Assembly (NCBI GenBank): GCA_903856995.1
Contig: CAIODK010000152.1
Location: 1 to 8,074 of the forward strand
Direction: 5' to 3'
From: an uncultured Burkholderiales bacterium
Lineage (GTDB): Bacteria; Pseudomonadota; Gammaproteobacteria; Burkholderiales; Burkholderiaceae_C
DNA: 8,074 nt
Made by a program: the position numbers and the translations under genes. The notes below the pieces were generated by a model. It had not been told where the DNA came from and did no database searches. It saw only the letters and a program-made list of their open reading frames with translations. Positions 6,203 to 8,074 of this stretch are shown piece by piece; positions within the stretch are counted from its first letter, which is position 1, and each line of letters opens with the position of its first letter.

Positions 6203-7227
6203 GCCACCACGACGGCTGCGCCGTCGCCGCGCTCGGCAATCACGCCAATCGTGTGCACTTGCTCGCCGTGGGCGCGCAGCACATCGGCACATGCGGCTGC
6301 GTGTGCTGCGTCAATGACGACCACCATGCCGATGCCGTTGTTGAAGGTGCGGTTCATCTCAATGTCGTCAATCCCTGCGGTGTTTTGCAGCCAAGCAAAC
6401 AGCTCGGTTTGTGGCCAGCTGCCTTTGGTCAGATGAGCGGATGTGCCCTCTGGTAAGACGCGTGGAATGTTCTCTAACAAGCCACCACCGGTGATGTGGG
6501 CGAGGGCTTTGATGGGTTGCGCTGCCAACGCGGCCAACACGCTTTTCACATACAAGCGGGTGGGGGCCATGATGGCTTCTTTGAATGGCTTGCCGTCCAA
6601 GGTGGCGGGTGCGTTGGCGCCTGCGCGGTCAATCACCTTGCGTACCAACGAGAAGCCGTTGGAGTGCACGCCAGCCGAGGCCAAGCCCAACACCACATCG
6701 CCAGGAGTGACGTTTTGACCGGTCAAGATTTTGGATTTTTCCACCGCGCCAACGGCAAAGCCTGCGAGGTCGTATTCGCCGTCGGGGTACATGCCTGGCA
6801 TTTCAGCGGTTTCGCCGCCAATCAAGGCGCAGCCTGACAGTTCGCAACCTTTGGCAATGCCGCCAATCACAGCCGCAGCCGTGTCGATGTGCAGCTTGCC
6901 GCAGGCAAAGTAGTCGAGGAAGAAGAGGGGTTCGGCGCCTTGCACCAACACGTCGTTGACGCTCATGGCCACCAAATCAATGCCCACGGTGTCGTGCATT
7001 TGCCATTCAAACGCCAGTTTGAGCTTGGTGCCGACACCGTCTGTGCCGCTCACCAACACGGGTTCTTTGTAGCGTTTGGGTACTTCAAACAAGGCGCCAA
7101 AGCCGCCGATGCCTGCCAAAACGCCCTCGCGCATGGTTTTTTTAGCCAGTGGCTTGATGCGTTCGATCAGGGCATCGCCTGCGTCGATATCAACGCCTGC
7201 GTCTTTGTAGGAAAGGGGTGTGTTCAT
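6199..7227 (-). CDS. purM: phosphoribosylformylglycinamidine cyclo-ligase (AIR synthetase)
   Basis: A 342-residue cytoplasmic enzyme for the fifth step of de novo purine synthesis, closing FGAM to AIR with ATP. Motifs in order: SYKDAGVDIDAG (6-17), GTDGVGTKL (61-69), LVAMSVNDVL (85-94), GGETAEMPGMYPDGEYDLAG (137-156), ASAGVHSNGFSLVR (183-196), HITGGGL (244-250) and FNNGIGM (295-301). These are the ATP- and substrate-binding elements of the PurM/PurL superfamily, and length is standard (about 345). The ATG at 7227 is preceded in frame by a TAG one codon upstream, so no longer start is possible. Unusually, no Shine-Dalgarno is present; the minus strand reads CCCCTCCT there. The gene is divergent from the AI-2E permease and converges on the SirB1-family gene with overlapping stop codons. 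Confidence 0.97.
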   Translation of the reverse strand: MNTPLSYKDAGVDIDAGDALIERIKPLAKKTMREGVLAGIGGFGALFEVPKRYKEPVLVSGTDGVGTKLKLAFEWQMHDTVGIDLVAMSVNDVLVQGAEPLFFLDYFACGKLHIDTAAAVIGGIAKGCELSGCALIGGETAEMPGMYPDGEYDLAGFAVGAVEKSKILTGQNVTPGDVVLGLASAGVHSNGFSLVRKVIDRAGANAPATLDGKPFKEAIMAPTRLYVKSVLAALAAQPIKALAHITGGGLLENIPRVLPEGTSAHLTKGSWPQTELFAWLQNTAGIDDIEMNRTFNNGIGMVVVIDAAHAAACADVLRAHGEQVHTIGVIAERGDGAAVVVA

Positions 7228-7247
7228 AGTCTAGGAGGGGCTGTGGC

Positions 7248-7274
7248 TTGCAAGAAGATGCGCGCCGATAGAAT
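7248..7274 (+). promoter_or_regulatory. candidate promoter of the AI-2E family transporter
   Basis: TTGCAA (7248-7253) and TAGAAT (7269-7274) on the plus strand form a -35/-10 pair with a 15-base spacer, slightly short for sigma-70. The start codon lies 37 bases after the -10 box. A TAAAAT at 7289-7284 on the minus strand is a possible -10 for purM without a convincing -35. The whole purM/permease gap is 7228-7311. Confidence 0.4.
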
Positions 7275-7311
7275 CAACCTTGAATTTTAAGCCCCAACCC
7301 TCACACGCTGT

Positions 7312-8074
7312 ATGCAATTTACTCCCGCACAACACCATGCCCTCTCTTGGACCGGCCTTGCTGGCGTGGCCGCGCTTGTTTTGTGGCTGCTAGGCCCTGT
7401 GTTGATGCCGTTTGTCGTCGCAGCGGTGCTGGCCTATGCGCTCAGCCCTTTGGTGGGCGCCCTGCAGCGACTCTTTGGTGGCCGTTTGCCGCGTTTGGTG
7501 GCAGTGGTGTGGGTCGAAGCGTTGTTTTTGTTGCTGATGCTGGCTTTGCTGACGCTGTTAATCCCCATCTTGGCCCACGAGCTGCCCCGTATGCGCGACC
7601 AGCTGCCTGTGTTGGTTGAGCGGACGCAGACCGTTGTTGTGCCTTGGCTGCAAGCCAAGGGCATCCCCGTGGTGCTGGACAGCGCAAGCATCAAATCTTT
7701 TGTGTTGCAAACCTTCAATACCTCGTTTGAAGAGGCCTTCAAGCAAGCGCTGACCTCGTTGCGTATTGGCGGTAGCGTGGCCTTGGCCATCATTGGTAAT
7801 TTGGTGTTGATTCCGGTGGTGTTGTTTTATTTGTTGCTTGATTGGCAGCGGTTTGTGCGCCATGTCGAGGCACTGGTGCCCGTGCCAGCACGCGGGGCGT
7901 ATGACCGCTTTGTGGCCGAGTGTGACGATGTACTGGGCCAATACCTGCGCGGGCAGTTGTCCGTCATGGCGCTGCTGGCGGTGTATTACAGCGTGGCGTT
8001 GTCGGCCTTTGGCTTGGATTTGGCGTTGCCGATTGGCGTCTTCACCGGCTTGGCTGTGTTTGTGCCTTATGTGG
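7312..8074 (+). CDS. AI-2E family transporter (PerM/TqsA-like permease), N-terminal part
   Basis: An ATG at 7312 opens a frame that stays open to the right edge (254 codons visible), beginning MQFTPAQHHALSWTGLAGV. Membrane segments are evident at about residues 13-50 (with PFVVAAVLAYALSPLV) and 61-88. A soluble stretch follows at about 90-150, starting near ELPRMRDQLP, then a segment at about 153-176 ending LLLDW, and another near 218-250. This arrangement and the LIPVVLFYLLLDW motif are typical of the AI-2E/PerM family, integral inner-membrane permeases of usually about 350 residues. Substrates vary across the family and cannot be told here. An in-frame TAA at 7288-7290 rules out an earlier start. 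There is no Shine-Dalgarno. In Burkholderiales I recall this gene next to purM, often followed by hda, which would lie beyond the edge. Confidence 0.9.
   Translation, partial: MQFTPAQHHALSWTGLAGVAALVLWLLGPVLMPFVVAAVLAYALSPLVGALQRLFGGRLPRLVAVVWVEALFLLLMLALLTLLIPILAHELPRMRDQLPVLVERTQTVVVPWLQAKGIPVVLDSASIKSFVLQTFNTSFEEAFKQALTSLRIGGSVALAIIGNLVLIPVVLFYLLLDWQRFVRHVEALVPVPARGAYDRFVAECDDVLGQYLRGQLSVMALLAVYYSVALSAFGLDLALPIGVFTGLAVFVPYV

Noticed and set aside
1..8074. CRISPR, transposon, phage, toxin-antitoxin, defence or RNA genes
   Set aside because: Nothing supports them: no direct-repeat arrays, terminal inverted repeats, tRNA-like folds or atypical genes, and every sizeable coding region is accounted for by known families.

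Overview
The window reads as an ordinary chromosomal segment of a betaproteobacterium, order Burkholderiales, most likely family Comamonadaceae (Limnohabitans/Rhodoferax-like). I infer this from the protein sequences and from gene orders I recall as common in that group: argD/argF, DUF3579, rpsT, murJ next to each other, and purM divergent from an AI-2E/PerM family permease. There is no sign of mobile elements, phage, CRISPR, RNA genes, or a shift in base composition. All complete genes have intact reading frames. Coding density is very high, and no gene-free stretch exceeds about 200 bases.

Layout. Positions 1-453 (+) hold the 3' end of an FAD-dependent aromatic hydroxylase-type monooxygenase. 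Facing it, after a 4-base gap, is a minus-strand operon transcribed right to left: argD (2897-1701), argF (1704-763) and a small cysteine-cluster protein of the YkgJ family (763-458). The three are joined by overlapping stop and start codons. A 196-base divergent region with a perfect 12-bp palindrome separates argD from a DUF3579 gene (3094-3420, +). DUF3579 converges with rpsT (3828-3529, -), and the gap between them carries a bidirectional terminator and two further inverted repeats. rpsT is divergent from murJ (3901-5466, +) across a short region with a symmetric inverted repeat that places -10-like boxes on both strands. murJ is followed by a SirB1/transglutaminase-like gene (5483-6202, +) with a strong ribosome binding site. 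That gene's stop codon overlaps the stop codon of convergent purM (7227-6199, -). Divergent from purM, an AI-2E family transporter (7312 onward, +) runs off the right edge.

Functionally, argD and argF give two arginine-synthesis steps (acetylornithine transamination, then citrulline formation from ornithine and carbamoyl phosphate). rpsT supplies ribosomal protein S20, murJ the lipid II flippase for cell-wall synthesis, and purM the AIR synthetase of purine synthesis.

I did not find a new biological system. The points worth a second look are small: the TCTTATATAAGA palindrome, the back-to-back -10 boxes with a possibly leaderless murJ, a cysteine-free and apparently C-terminally shortened SirB1 protein whose gene abuts purM stop-to-stop, several genes lacking Shine-Dalgarno sequences, and stacked hairpins after rpsT.
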